The notes under the pieces were generated by a model that was not told where the DNA came from, did no database searches, and worked only from the letters and a program-made list of their open reading frames with translations. A program made the translations under genes and the position numbers. From Haloferax sp. Q22 (GTDB lineage Archaea; Halobacteriota; Halobacteria; Halobacteriales; Haloferacaceae): a DNA stretch of 64,000 nucleotides. The stretch spans positions 124,001-188,000 of the forward strand of contig NZ_LOEP01000033.1 in the NCBI RefSeq assembly GCF_001482285.1. Direction: 5' to 3'. Below, one piece after another: positions 52,912-62,022 of this stretch (the first letter of the stretch is position 1; every line of letters begins with the position of its first letter).

Positions 52912-53184
52912 TTACGCACCCGAAAAGTCGTTGGCGCGGTCGCTTAGCGTGTCCCCAAGCGACCCGTCGAGGGCCCCGTTCAGGAAGTCGCTAACGAGGT
53001 CGTGAATATCCGAGACGAACTCCGGAACCGGGCCGGGGAGTTCGCCGGGCGGCCCCTGTTGGCCGGCCTCGGACGCGGGGGACGAGTCGCGTGCGTTGTC
53101 GCTCGGTGCAGCGGCGGCGACACCCGCAGTCACGACGAGGACGGCGAGCGCGATGCCGGCGAGGGTGAGTCTACGTCGGTTCAT
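52912..53184 (-). CDS. Small exported protein, unknown
   Basis: This 90-residue protein has a clear signal peptide: M-N-R-R-R, a hydrophobic core L-A-G-I-A-L-A-V-L-V-V-T-A-G-V-A and A-A-A at the likely cut near residue 26. The mature part is short and proline/glycine/aspartate-rich (G-P-P-G-E-L-P-G-P-V-P). No family is recognised. It lies 70 bp upstream of the secreted gene at 52.2-52.8 kb, same strand; joint transcription is possible. Confidence 0.7.
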   Translation of the reverse strand: MNRRRLTLAGIALAVLVVTAGVAAAAPSDNARDSSPASEAGQQGPPGELPGPVPEFVSDIHDLVSDFLNGALDGSLGDTLSDRANDFSGA

Positions 53185-53311
53185 GGTGAATCGCTTCGGT
53201 CGCCACTCACGGAGCGACGCTCATGAATACGGGACACCGTGGTGGGCGTTTTGCGTCGGTTTCGCCGAATTTCGCCGCGGTTCGCGTCGAATTACCGCCG
53301 GTTAGGGGCCG

Positions 53312-54499
53312 CTACTGACCCAACTGCTCGCGCATGGCGGCGAACCCGGCTTCGGGGTCCACGTCCGCGCCCTGCGCCTCCAGCGCCTCGCCGAGGGCGG
53401 TCAGGAGGAACGACACGTTCTCCGGCCGCGCCGAGTGGCCCATACAGCCGACGCGGAAGATGTCGCCCGCGAGCGCGCCGAGGCCGCCGGCGATTTCGAG
53501 GTCGTAGTGTTCGAGGACGTAGTCGATGGCCGCGCCGGCGTCCACGCCGTCGGGGACGAGCACCGCGTTGAGGCTCGGCAGCCAGTACTCGTCTTCGGGG
53601 TTGAGGCCGAGGCCCATCGCCTCGACGCCGGCTTTCAGCGCGCCCGCGACCCGGCGGTGGCGCGCCCACCGCTCTTCGATGCCCTCCTCGGCGACCAGAC
53701 GGAGCGCCTCGCGGATGGCGTAGACGTTGGTGATGGGCGCGGTGTGGTGGTACGAGCGGTCGTCGCCCCAGTAGCCCTCCAGCAGCGACAGGTCGAGGTA
53801 CCACGAGCGGGGCGGCTCCTCCCGCGAGAGCACCTTGTCCATCGCGCGGTCGTTGAGCGTGAGCGGGCTCGCACCCGGCGGACACGACAGGCACTTCTGC
53901 GGGCCGGAGTAGGCCACGTCGATGCCCCAGTCGTCGACTTCGAGTTCGACCCCGCCGAGCGAAGTGACGGTGTCGGCGACGACGAGCGCGTCGTGGTCGT
54001 GGGCGATGCTCGTCAGTTCGGGGACGCCCGGTTGTTTCACACCGGTCGAGGTCTCGGCGTGGACGAACCCGAACACGTCCGGCTGGTGCTCGTCGAAGGC
54101 GTCCTGTACGTCCGCGGGGTCGAGCGGCTCGCCCCACGGCGCGTCCACGTGGACGACCTCGCCGCCGGCGCGCTCGGCCATCGACTCCATGCGCCCGCCG
54201 AAGTAGCCGTTCGTCGGGACGAGCATCGTGTCACCCGGTTCGACGAGGTTGCCGATGGCGGCCTCCATCGACGCCGACCCGGTCCCCGAGACCGGAATCG
54301 TCCACTTGTTGTCGGTGCGGAACGTGTAACGCATGAGTTCCTGCACCTCGTTCATGATGTCGATAAACGACGGGTCGAGGTGACCGACGAGCGGCGTGGA
54401 CATCGCGCGGAGGACGCGCGGATGGACGTCGCTTGGGCCGGGGCCCATCAGCGTGCGATTCGGCGGGGTGAGTTCGCCGACATCGGGTGCATCGGACAT
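53312..54499 (-). CDS. Class V aminotransferase, alanine-glyoxylate/serine-pyruvate type
   Basis: This PLP enzyme likely moves an amino group from alanine or serine to glyoxylate, giving glycine. It has 395 residues. It shows M-G-P-G-P-S-D-V-H near 18-26 and S-G-T-G-S-A-S-M-E-A near 71-80. The PLP aspartate is in V-V-A-D-T-V-T-S-L-G-G near 173-183, and the PLP lysine K202 is in S-G-P-Q-K-C-L-S. The next gene upstream on the same strand can make glyoxylate, which supports the alanine-glyoxylate reading. Phosphoserine or ureidoglycine transamination are less likely. Confidence 0.9.
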   Translation of the reverse strand: MSDAPDVGELTPPNRTLMGPGPSDVHPRVLRAMSTPLVGHLDPSFIDIMNEVQELMRYTFRTDNKWTIPVSGTGSASMEAAIGNLVEPGDTMLVPTNGYFGGRMESMAERAGGEVVHVDAPWGEPLDPADVQDAFDEHQPDVFGFVHAETSTGVKQPGVPELTSIAHDHDALVVADTVTSLGGVELEVDDWGIDVAYSGPQKCLSCPPGASPLTLNDRAMDKVLSREEPPRSWYLDLSLLEGYWGDDRSYHHTAPITNVYAIREALRLVAEEGIEERWARHRRVAGALKAGVEAMGLGLNPEDEYWLPSLNAVLVPDGVDAGAAIDYVLEHYDLEIAGGLGALAGDIFRVGCMGHSARPENVSFLLTALGEALEAQGADVDPEAGFAAMREQLGQ

Positions 54500-54627
54500 G
54501 GTCTGCCTTCACCTGCCACGCAAACCGGCAAAAGGGATGTGATTGCGGAACGCCGTGAACCGGGGTCGGCGCGTGACCCCGACCCGTGGAACTCCGGCCG
54601 GCCGGTTGAGTGCTTCGAGTAGCCCGC

Positions 54628-57600
54628 TCAGCCCGACAGCGCCTGTGCGACCTTCTCTATGGGGTGCGGCGGTCGCCGCGCCGCGTCGTCCCTGTCTTCG
54701 AGTTGCGTCCGACACGACGCGCCGGGGGCGACCACCTCGTCGCCCGGGCTCTCGTCGACCTGTTCGAACAGGATGTCTCCCATGGCCTTCGAGAGGTCGT
54801 AGTGTTCGGCCTCGTAGCCGAAGCTCCCGGCCATGCCGCAACAGCTCGAATCGAGCGGGTCGACCTCGTAGCCGACCCGCCGGAGGACGCCCACCGCGTG
54901 GTGGTCCTTGTTCAGCGCCTTCTGGTTGCAGTGGCCGTGGTAGGTGAGGGAGCCGAGTGAGCCGCCGTCGGCGACTGCGGAGGCGACGGTTCCGGCCGCG
55001 CCGTCGTCGTCGGCCGAGCGCCCACGAACCGGGAGGGCCTCGTCCAGTCGGTAGGTGTCGAGGAACTCCATGACGCCGTAGGCGGCCGCGGCGACCGGCG
55101 CGACCGAGTCGTCCGGTAGGAGGTCGGCGTACTCGTCTTGGAACATCACCGCGTCCGAGGGCTCGACGAAGACGACCGACCAGCCGTTTTCGACCGACGG
55201 CCGGAGCGTCTCGACGTTGTGGCCCGCGCGCCGCCGCGCGAGGTCGAGGAAGCCGCCGGAGTAGGCGGCGCGGCCGCTCGGCTCGACGCCCTCCGCGAGT
55301 CGGACGTGGACGCCGGCGGCCTCCAGCACGCGAACCGCTGCCTTCCCGATTTCGGGCGTGACGTAGTTCGTGTAGGTGTCGGGAAACAGGAGGACGCGGT
55401 GGTCGGCCTCCGCCGCCGGCACGCGGGGCCGTCGCGCGTCCATCCACGATTCGAGCGTGTCGCGGGTGAACGACGGGAGCGACCGGTCGGAGGCGACGCC
55501 CGCGAGTCGCTCCATCGCGGCCCGCGCGCCCGGTAGCTCGGCCGCCCAGTTCGAGACGGGCGCGAGGGCGCTCCCGACGCCGGCCAGTCGGTCGATGTTG
55601 GCGAACAGGCGCTCGCGGATCGACGCGCCTTCCTCGGCGTGGTGGGCGTGTTTCACCTCCGCTTTGAGCTTCGCCAGGTCCACGCCGGTCGGGCAGTCGT
55701 TCTGACAGCCCTTACAGCCGACGCAGAGCCCGAGGACCTCCTCTTGGAACCGGTCCGAGTGAATTTCGTCTTCCGGGAGGTCGCCGCTGATGGCCGCGCG
55801 GAGCATGTTGGCCCGCCCGCGGGTCGTCTCGACTTCGTCCTTCGAGGCGCGGTAGGTCGGACACATCGTCTCCGAGCCAGTCTGTCGGCAGGTGCCGCAG
55901 CCGTTACAGAGTTCGACGAGGTGCGAGAAGCCCCCCTCGTCCGAGAAGTCGAGCGTCGTCGCGGGCTCGATGGACTGGTAGGCCGCGCCGTACCGGAGGT
56001 TCTCGCGCATGTCCGCGCCGACGCCGCGGTCGCCGTCCGGGCCGAGGTCGTCGGGGCCGTCGCGGTAGACGACGTTTCCGGGGTTCATGCGCCACTCGGG
56101 GTCGAACGACGTCTTCAGTTCCTTGAACGCGCCCCAGAGTTCGGGGCCGTACATCTTCGGGTTCCACTCGGTCCGGGCCATCCCGTCGCCGTGCTCGCCC
56201 GAGAAGGCCCCGCGGTGGTCCAACACGAGGTCGGTCACGTCGTCGGTGATGGCGCGCATCGTCTCGATGCCCGCGCCGTCTTTCAGGTTCAGAATGGGGC
56301 GGATGTGGAGCGTCCCCGCGCCGGCGTGGGCGAAGTACGCGGCCGACGTGCCGTGGTCTTCCAGCACTTCCTCGAACGACTGGACGTACTCTGCCAACTC
56401 CTCGGGCGGGACGCTCGCGTCCTCGATGAACGGGTAGGGCTTCGGGTCGCCCGGCAGCGACATGAGAAGCGGTATCGCCGCCTTGCGGAGCTTCCAGAGG
56501 TCCGCCTGCGCCTCGGGCGTGTACGCTTCGATGGCTTCGAACGCGCCGCCGGCCGTGTCGTCGGCGTCGTCGGCGTCATCGCCCGCCGCCGGCACGTCAT
56601 CCGCCGCCGACTCGGCGTCGCCGTCTCGCAGGAAGTGCTCGTTCGCCTCGCGTATCACCGCCTCGAAGTTGCCGTGCAGTTCGGAGTCGAACTCCAGCAT
56701 CAGCGTCGCCGCCGTCCCGTCGGGAATCTCCTCGACGTACTGGGCGTACTCGCTGGACTCGGCGGCCATCCGCAACACCTCGTCGTCCATGAGTTCGACC
56801 GCGCTGGCGTCGAAGTCGAGCGCGTCGGGGACCGCGGCCATCGCCTCCACGAGGTCGTCGTAGGCGTAGAGGACGAGCGCCGTCTCCTCGGGAACCGTCA
56901 CGAGAGACACGGTGGCCTCGACCACGACGCCGAGGGTTCCCTCCGCACCGACGAACAGCTTCGAGAGGTTGATAACCGTCTCGCCGTCGTCGGTCTCGGT
57001 GACGACCTTGTGGAGGTTGTAGCCCGACACCGACCGCTTGAGGCTCGGGTACTTCCGTTCGATTTCCTCCTCGTGGTCCTCGACGAGGCCGAGAACAGTC
57101 CGGTAGAGATGGGCCTCGCGGTCGTCCTTCCCGACGATGCGGTCCCATTCGTCGCTCCCGACGACCACGTCGCGGGTGTGGACGACCGACCCGTCGGCGA
57201 GCACGACCCGCAACTCCTCGGTGTAGGCGTCGGTGATGCCGTAACGGACCGAGTGCGCGCCCGTGGAGTTGTTGCCGATGCCGCCGCCAACGGTCGCGCG
57301 GTTCGAGGAGGCGGGGTCCGGCGCGAACTTGAGGCCGTGGTCGGCGAGGCGGTCGTCGAGGTCGTCCTGCACCACGCCGGGTTGGACCCGCGCCCGCCGC
57401 GCGTCGGGGTCCACACAGACGATTTCATCCATGTACTTCGAACAGTCGATGACGACGCACCCGGGGCCGACGGTCTGTCCCGCCAGCGACGACCCCGCCC
57501 CGCGCGGGAGCACGGGCACGTCGTGTTCGGCCGCCGTCCGCACCGCGGCGCGCACGTCGTCCTCATCGCGGGGGATGACCACGCCCGCCGGGCGCGCCCG

Positions 57601-57825
57601 GTAAATCGAGCCGTCGGTCGCGTACAGCACCTGCGCGTACTCGTCGAACCGCACCTCGCCGGAGACGACATCCCGGAGGTCCGCGGCGAGGTCGGCGTGT
57701 TCGGCTACGTCCGCCACGTCGTAGTCGCGTGACTCCTGAAACCGCCGGAAGTCGCCTCGTTCCTCGCCGTCCGTCTCGGTCGCAGTTCGGGTCGCCCGCG
57801 GAGGGCCGTCGCCAGACATTATCAC
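54628..57825 (-). CDS. GlcD-GlcF fusion: FAD-linked oxidase plus Fe-S/CCG protein
   Basis: This 1,065-residue protein oxidises a 2-hydroxy acid, such as glycolate or D-lactate, and passes electrons through Fe-S clusters to quinone. Residues 60-300 form the PCMH FAD domain (P-R-G-A-G-S-S-L-A-G-Q near 112), and about 300-600 the FAD-oxidase C-terminal domain. Two 4Fe-4S motifs follow: C-N-G-C-G-T-C near 640, and C-V-G-C-K-G-C-Q-N-D-C-P near 700. The CCG part has H-G-H-C-N-Q-K near 975 and S-S-C-C-G-M-A-G near 1000. An acidic insert lies near 405-430. The aminotransferase follows 128 bp downstream. Confidence 0.93.
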   Translation of the reverse strand: MIMSGDGPPRATRTATETDGEERGDFRRFQESRDYDVADVAEHADLAADLRDVVSGEVRFDEYAQVLYATDGSIYRARPAGVVIPRDEDDVRAAVRTAAEHDVPVLPRGAGSSLAGQTVGPGCVVIDCSKYMDEIVCVDPDARRARVQPGVVQDDLDDRLADHGLKFAPDPASSNRATVGGGIGNNSTGAHSVRYGITDAYTEELRVVLADGSVVHTRDVVVGSDEWDRIVGKDDREAHLYRTVLGLVEDHEEEIERKYPSLKRSVSGYNLHKVVTETDDGETVINLSKLFVGAEGTLGVVVEATVSLVTVPEETALVLYAYDDLVEAMAAVPDALDFDASAVELMDDEVLRMAAESSEYAQYVEEIPDGTAATLMLEFDSELHGNFEAVIREANEHFLRDGDAESAADDVPAAGDDADDADDTAGGAFEAIEAYTPEAQADLWKLRKAAIPLLMSLPGDPKPYPFIEDASVPPEELAEYVQSFEEVLEDHGTSAAYFAHAGAGTLHIRPILNLKDGAGIETMRAITDDVTDLVLDHRGAFSGEHGDGMARTEWNPKMYGPELWGAFKELKTSFDPEWRMNPGNVVYRDGPDDLGPDGDRGVGADMRENLRYGAAYQSIEPATTLDFSDEGGFSHLVELCNGCGTCRQTGSETMCPTYRASKDEVETTRGRANMLRAAISGDLPEDEIHSDRFQEEVLGLCVGCKGCQNDCPTGVDLAKLKAEVKHAHHAEEGASIRERLFANIDRLAGVGSALAPVSNWAAELPGARAAMERLAGVASDRSLPSFTRDTLESWMDARRPRVPAAEADHRVLLFPDTYTNYVTPEIGKAAVRVLEAAGVHVRLAEGVEPSGRAAYSGGFLDLARRRAGHNVETLRPSVENGWSVVFVEPSDAVMFQDEYADLLPDDSVAPVAAAAYGVMEFLDTYRLDEALPVRGRSADDDGAAGTVASAVADGGSLGSLTYHGHCNQKALNKDHHAVGVLRRVGYEVDPLDSSCCGMAGSFGYEAEHYDLSKAMGDILFEQVDESPGDEVVAPGASCRTQLEDRDDAARRPPHPIEKVAQALSG

Positions 57826-57964
57826 GTATAATCGTGCAGGATAGCAAAAACCTGTGTGTGCTTCGCCACGTTTGCCCGAAGCGGTAGTCGTTCGCAGCGG
57901 GCCGACTTCGTCGCACGAGGACTGAACGGGGGCTGAGTGGGTTCTTGTCAGGGTGAGGACCCGG

Positions 57965-58777
57965 TTACTGCGGCGGGTTCCGGGGGTAGTTCCCGACGCC
58001 GGTCCGCAGTTCGCCGTCGGCGGCGACCCAGCCCTGTCGGTCCGCCGGGAGGTCGTAGGCGGTGACGTGGTCGACGTACTCGTTGTAGTTCCAGCCGCCG
58101 ACCCACCACGAGTTCGCGCCGCGGAGTTCGACGCTCACCGAGACGGTCGTCGTCTCGGGGCCGTCGTACTGCACGAACAGCATCGACTCGTAGTCGTAAC
58201 ACCGAGTGTCGTCGCTGTTGCTCGGCCAGTCACAGGGGACGAGCCGGGCGTTCTCGCGCGGTTCGAATAGGGGTTCGGTCCCCTCGGGTGCGAGCGTGTC
58301 GATGGACTGGTTCACCCGAACGTCGGCGCTGAGGTCTATGGCGTCGTGTTCGACCCGGAGCGTGTCGGAGTCGTTCCGACTGTACTCGCTCGCCGGAATC
58401 GGCTCCCAGCGGACGAGTCGGTCGTTCTCGACGACCGCCCGGTAGTACGTCGGGTCGGCGGGAATCTCGTCGGCCCGGAGGCGGAGCATCGGGCCGTACT
58501 CCGTCTCGACCACGTCGTACGCCCAGCCCGTCGGAAGCAGGTACTCGCGGGACTCGACGGCGTCGCCGACGGCCGAGGAGCCGTCGCTGACGGGCAGCGG
58601 GACGAGGACCGTCACGTTCGAAATCGGCTCGTCCGCCGAGACGCGGACGCTGTAGTCGTACTGGCTCCCGTAGGAGTCGAGATACGAGAGCCGGCCGAAC
58701 GCCCAGAGCCCGCCGGCCGCGACCGCGACCACGACGAGCGCGGCGACGACGACGATGCCGAGTGTGCGGAAATTCAT
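57965..58777 (-). CDS. Membrane-anchored extracellular protein, unknown
   Basis: This 270-residue protein has an N-terminal hydrophobic segment, L-G-I-V-V-V-A-A-L-V-V-V-A-V-A-A-G-G-L-W-A-F, that can be an anchor or uncleaved signal. The rest is a beta-rich outer domain with several N-x-S/T sequons (for example N-V-T, N-D-S, N-Q-S) and two cysteines near C181 and C192, a likely disulfide. The C-terminus is aromatic-rich (S-W-W-V-G-G-W-N-Y). I use the ATG at 58777. No named family. Confidence 0.72.
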   Translation of the reverse strand: MNFRTLGIVVVAALVVVAVAAGGLWAFGRLSYLDSYGSQYDYSVRVSADEPISNVTVLVPLPVSDGSSAVGDAVESREYLLPTGWAYDVVETEYGPMLRLRADEIPADPTYYRAVVENDRLVRWEPIPASEYSRNDSDTLRVEHDAIDLSADVRVNQSIDTLAPEGTEPLFEPRENARLVPCDWPSNSDDTRCYDYESMLFVQYDGPETTTVSVSVELRGANSWWVGGWNYNEYVDHVTAYDLPADRQGWVAADGELRTGVGNYPRNPPQ

Positions 58778-58807
58778 CTGAATCACCGGGCGGGTCGCAC
58801 CGCCCGC

Positions 58808-59383
58808 TCAGACCGCCGCCCCTCCCGCGGCGGTGCCCGCGGTCGATTCCACGTACTCGGCGAAGTCGGCGGCGAACGACTCGACCTCGTCCCAGTCGGT
58901 GTACTCGTAGTCCCGCGAGGCGTCGGTGTCGCCGGTCGAGTCCTTGGCGATGCGCTTCATCATCATCCGGGTGAGAAAGCCGTACTCGGAGTACCGAAGT
59001 GCGCCCCCGAACGCGGCCATCCGCTCGGGATGCCAGCCGCTTTCCTCGACGAACTCGTCGATGTACGTCGCGACCTCGGCGCGGGCGTCCTCGTCGTCGA
59101 GCGCCGACGACAGCGACACCTGGAAGAAGCCGTTGGGCCGCGCCTCGATGTCCTCGCGGTACTCGCGGACGAACTCGTAGACCGGCTTCGAGTGCGCGCC
59201 CAGATGAATCGACGACCCGACGAGTACCGCGTCGGCGTCGGCGACCGCCTCGCCGGCGGCGTCGTCGGCGACCGAGATGGTCCGCGCGTCGTGGCCGCGA
59301 CTCGCCAGCGCCTCCGCGATGCGCCCGGCTATCTTCTCGGTCTGTCCCTCTTTGCTCCCGTACGCGACGAGTATCGTCCCCAT
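58808..59383 (-). CDS. Flavodoxin-like protein (HemG-type)
   Basis: This 191-residue FMN protein begins M-G-T-I-L-V-A-Y-G-S-K-E-G-Q-T-E-K-I-A, where the S-K-E-G-Q-T loop binds the FMN phosphate. V-L-V-G-S-S-I-H-L-G near 53-62 and F-G-G-A-L-R-Y near 123 are typical of the Flavodoxin_5/HemG group, which oxidises protoporphyrinogen in bacteria. In haloarchaea the substrate is not certain. The ATG at 59383 sits on the conserved N-terminus. It is divergent from thiE. Confidence 0.87.
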   Translation of the reverse strand: MGTILVAYGSKEGQTEKIAGRIAEALASRGHDARTISVADDAAGEAVADADAVLVGSSIHLGAHSKPVYEFVREYREDIEARPNGFFQVSLSSALDDEDARAEVATYIDEFVEESGWHPERMAAFGGALRYSEYGFLTRMMMKRIAKDSTGDTDASRDYEYTDWDEVESFAADFAEYVESTAGTAAGGAAV

Positions 59384-59551
59384 ACAGCTCACCGCGTACC
59401 TGTTGGTTCGATCACAGCATAACCACATACACAGCCTCTCACCCCCCGAGAACCGACCGCGTCCTGATTCGGCTCGAAGTCGGCCGAGTCGATTCCGACC
59501 CGCAAGGAGGAACTATTTTGGCCGTCGGCGAATCACTCCAGAATACAACTC

Positions 59552-60196
59552 ATGAATATCTCGATGGGAACCTATCTGGTCACGCAGTCGGACCGCTCCG
59601 GCGGGCGGTCGACGCCGGACGTGGTGCAGGCCGCGGTCGACGGCGGCGTCGACGTCGTTCAACTCCGCGAGAAGCACGCGAGTGCCCGCGACCGCTACGA
59701 GATCGGGCGCGAGGTACGCACCGTGACGGCCGACGCGGGCGTGCCGCTCGTCGTCAACGATCGGGTGGACATCGCGGCCGCCATCGACGCTGACGGCGTC
59801 CACCTCGGCGACGACGACGTGCCCGTCTCGGTCGCGCGCGAGCAACTCGGCGACGACGCCATCGTCGGCCGGTCGGTCTCGACCGTCGCGGGCGCGAGAG
59901 CCGCCGAGGAGGCCGGCGCGGACTACCTCGGCGTCGGCGCGGTGTTCGCCACGGAGACGAAGAACACCGACCCCGAGCAGTCCGAAATCGGGACCGAGCG
60001 GGTGTCGGCCATCGCGGACGCCGTCTCGATTCCGTTCGTCGGCATCGGCGGCGTCACGCCCGACAACGCCGCCGACGTGGTCGCCGCCGGGGCCGACGGC
60101 GTCGCGGTCGTCTCGGCCATCACCGCCGCTGACGACCCCGCCGACGCGACACGCCACCTCGCCGACTCGGTCGCCGCTGGGAGGGACCGCCGATGA
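59552..60196 (+). CDS. thiE: Thiamine phosphate synthase
   Basis: ThiE joins HMP-diphosphate and thiazole phosphate to thiamine phosphate. It has 214 residues as a TIM barrel. It shows V-V-Q-L-R-E-K-H-A-S near 34-43, V-N-D-R-V-D near 69 and G-R-S-V-S near 109. G-V-G-A-V-F-A-T-E-T-K near 130 and G-I-G-G-V-T-P near 167 bind the phosphates. The gene overlaps thiM by 4 bp (ATGA). The start could also be the ATG at 59564. No TPP riboswitch is seen upstream; a TATA-like CTATTTTGG (59513-59521) is. Confidence 0.95.
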   Translation: MNISMGTYLVTQSDRSGGRSTPDVVQAAVDGGVDVVQLREKHASARDRYEIGREVRTVTADAGVPLVVNDRVDIAAAIDADGVHLGDDDVPVSVAREQLGDDAIVGRSVSTVAGARAAEEAGADYLGVGAVFATETKNTDPEQSEIGTERVSAIADAVSIPFVGIGGVTPDNAADVVAAGADGVAVVSAITAADDPADATRHLADSVAAGRDRR

Positions 60197-61089
60197 GCGG
60201 ACGAGACGACGCTGACGGCGCAGGTGGACAAGGCGGTTCGGACGACGCGAGCCGCGCAGACGGCGTCCCCGACGTGGCGCTGGACGAGGCACTCGCCGCC
60301 GTCGCGGGCGAGCAACCGCTCATCAACTCGGTCACGAACGACGTGACGGTCAACGACGTGGCGAACGTCACGCTCTACTGGGGCGGCCTGCCGGTCATGT
60401 CCGACGACGAGCGCGAGGTCGGCGACATGGTCGGCATCGCCGACGGCTGTCTGCTCAACATGGGGACCGTGAGCGAGTCCGGCGAAGAGACGATGCTGAC
60501 CGCCGGCCGGGCCGCCAACGAGTCCGGCGTCCCCCTCGTCGTCGACCCCGTCGGCGTCGGTGCGACCCCGACGCGCGACCGAGTCGCGGACCGCCTCGTC
60601 ACCGACCTCGACGTGGACGTGCTCAACGGCAACTACGGCGAGATATCCGCGCTCGTCGGCGACGACGCCGAGGTCCGCGGGGTCGAGTCAGTCGGCGAGT
60701 ACGCCGAAATCGCCGCCGCGGCCGTCGAGTGCGCCCGGAAGACCGGTGCGGTCGTCGTCGCCTCCGGCGAGACCGACATCGTCGCCACCGAGGAGGCAGC
60801 CTTCGAGGTCGACGCCGGCCACTCGATGATGGGCGCGGTCGTCGGCACCGGCTGTATGCTCGGCGTGACGCTCGCGGTGTTCGCGGCCGCCATGGACGAC
60901 CCGCTCGACGCGGCGCTCGCGGCGACCGCGGCGTACGGACTCGCGGGCGAACTCGCCGCCGAGGGCGCGTTCGGCGACTACCGCGGCCCGGCCAGCTACA
61001 AAATCACCTTCCTCGACGCCGTCGCGGGGCTCGCGGATGCCTCGACGCCCGACATCGCCGACCGAATCGACCGCATCGAGGTCAGATAG
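60193..61089 (+). CDS. thiM: Hydroxyethylthiazole kinase
   Basis: ThiM phosphorylates salvaged 4-methyl-5-(2-hydroxyethyl)thiazole for ThiE. It has 298 residues, slightly longer than usual because of an acidic N-terminus of about 20 residues. It shows P-L-I-N-S-V-T-N-D-V-T-V-N-D near 38 and V-D-P-V-G-V-G-A-T near 117. The catalytic G-T-G-C-M-L-G is near 218. It overlaps thiE and ends directly before the thiD ATG, so the three are co-transcribed. Confidence 0.95.
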   Translation: MSGRDDADGAGGQGGSDDASRADGVPDVALDEALAAVAGEQPLINSVTNDVTVNDVANVTLYWGGLPVMSDDEREVGDMVGIADGCLLNMGTVSESGEETMLTAGRAANESGVPLVVDPVGVGATPTRDRVADRLVTDLDVDVLNGNYGEISALVGDDAEVRGVESVGEYAEIAAAAVECARKTGAVVVASGETDIVATEEAAFEVDAGHSMMGAVVGTGCMLGVTLAVFAAAMDDPLDAALAATAAYGLAGELAAEGAFGDYRGPASYKITFLDAVAGLADASTPDIADRIDRIEVR

Positions 61090-61947
61090 ATGCCGGAGAC
61101 CGCCCCCGACCCGCGGACGCCGCCGTACGTTCTCACCATTGCCTCCAGCGACTCCGGCGGCGGCGCGGGCATCCAGGCCGACCTGAAGACGATGACCCGG
61201 CTCGGCGTCTACGGCGGGTCGGTCATCGTGGCCGCGACGGCCCAGAACACCCGTGGCGTCGAGGGCTTGCACGTCCTCCCCGCCGAGTCGATTCGCGCCC
61301 AGTACGAGGCCGTCGCAGACGACTTCGATATCGCGGCCGTGAAACTCGGGATGCTGGCGACCGCCGAGGCGGTCGAGACGGTCGCCGACTGCCTCGCCGA
61401 CTACGACGGCCCGGTCGTCCTCGACCCCGTGATGGTCGCCACCTCCGGCGACCGACTGCTGGACGAGGACGCCGTCGATGCCTACGACGCCCTGTTCGCG
61501 CAGGCGACGCTCGCGACCCCGAACGCCGACGAGGCAGAGGCGCTGACGGGCGTGTTCCCCGACTCTCCGGCGGCCGTCTCGGACGCGGCCGACTGGTTCT
61601 TCGACCGGGGTGCCGACGCCGTGCTCCTGAAGGGTGGCCACGTCGCAACCGACGATGACACCGTGGTCGACACGCTCGTCACGCCGACCGAGACAACGAC
61701 GTTCGTCAATCCGCGCATCGACGCGACGGCGACTCACGGGTCGGGCTGTACGCTTTCGAGCGCCGTGGCCGCCCACCTCGCCCGCGGCGACGACCTCGCC
61801 GACGCCGTCCGGCACGGCATCGAGTTCACGCGTGCGACCCTCGCCGAACCCGCCGACGTGGGCGAGGGCGCGGGGAGTGTGAACCACCTCGTCAGCGTCG
61901 ACGACGGCTGGACGCCCGACTCGGACGCGTCCGACGGCGACGACTAA
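61090..61947 (+). CDS. thiD: HMP/HMP-phosphate kinase
   Basis: ThiD phosphorylates hydroxymethylpyrimidine twice to HMP-diphosphate. It has 285 residues. It shows T-I-A-S-S-D-S-G-G-G-A-G-I-Q-A-D-L near 16-32, the substrate site, then V-L-D-P-V-M-V near 116. The catalytic loop T-H-G-S-G-C-T-L-S is near 214. It is the kinase only; the C-terminal ThiN domain found fused in other archaea is absent. The ATG directly follows the thiM stop (TAG-ATG). With ThiM and ThiE it supplies both halves for thiamine. Confidence 0.95.
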   Translation: MPETAPDPRTPPYVLTIASSDSGGGAGIQADLKTMTRLGVYGGSVIVAATAQNTRGVEGLHVLPAESIRAQYEAVADDFDIAAVKLGMLATAEAVETVADCLADYDGPVVLDPVMVATSGDRLLDEDAVDAYDALFAQATLATPNADEAEALTGVFPDSPAAVSDAADWFFDRGADAVLLKGGHVATDDDTVVDTLVTPTETTTFVNPRIDATATHGSGCTLSSAVAAHLARGDDLADAVRHGIEFTRATLAEPADVGEGAGSVNHLVSVDDGWTPDSDASDGDD

Positions 61948-62022
61948 CCACCGGTCGGGCCAGCGCTCCGCCTCGGTGTCCGCGGCACGCGCTTTTTTCC
62001 AGACACGTGTCGTATCACGAAC

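Noticed and set aside
55639-57732. Long plus-strand open frame opposite the GlcD-GlcF fusion
   Set aside because: It is the mirror frame of a gene with clear FAD and Fe-S motifs; no start signal or motif of its own.
59384-59551. TPP riboswitch upstream of thiE
   Set aside because: The short gap lacks the conserved CTGAGA and ACCTGA parts, and the predicted leader is only about 10 bases.
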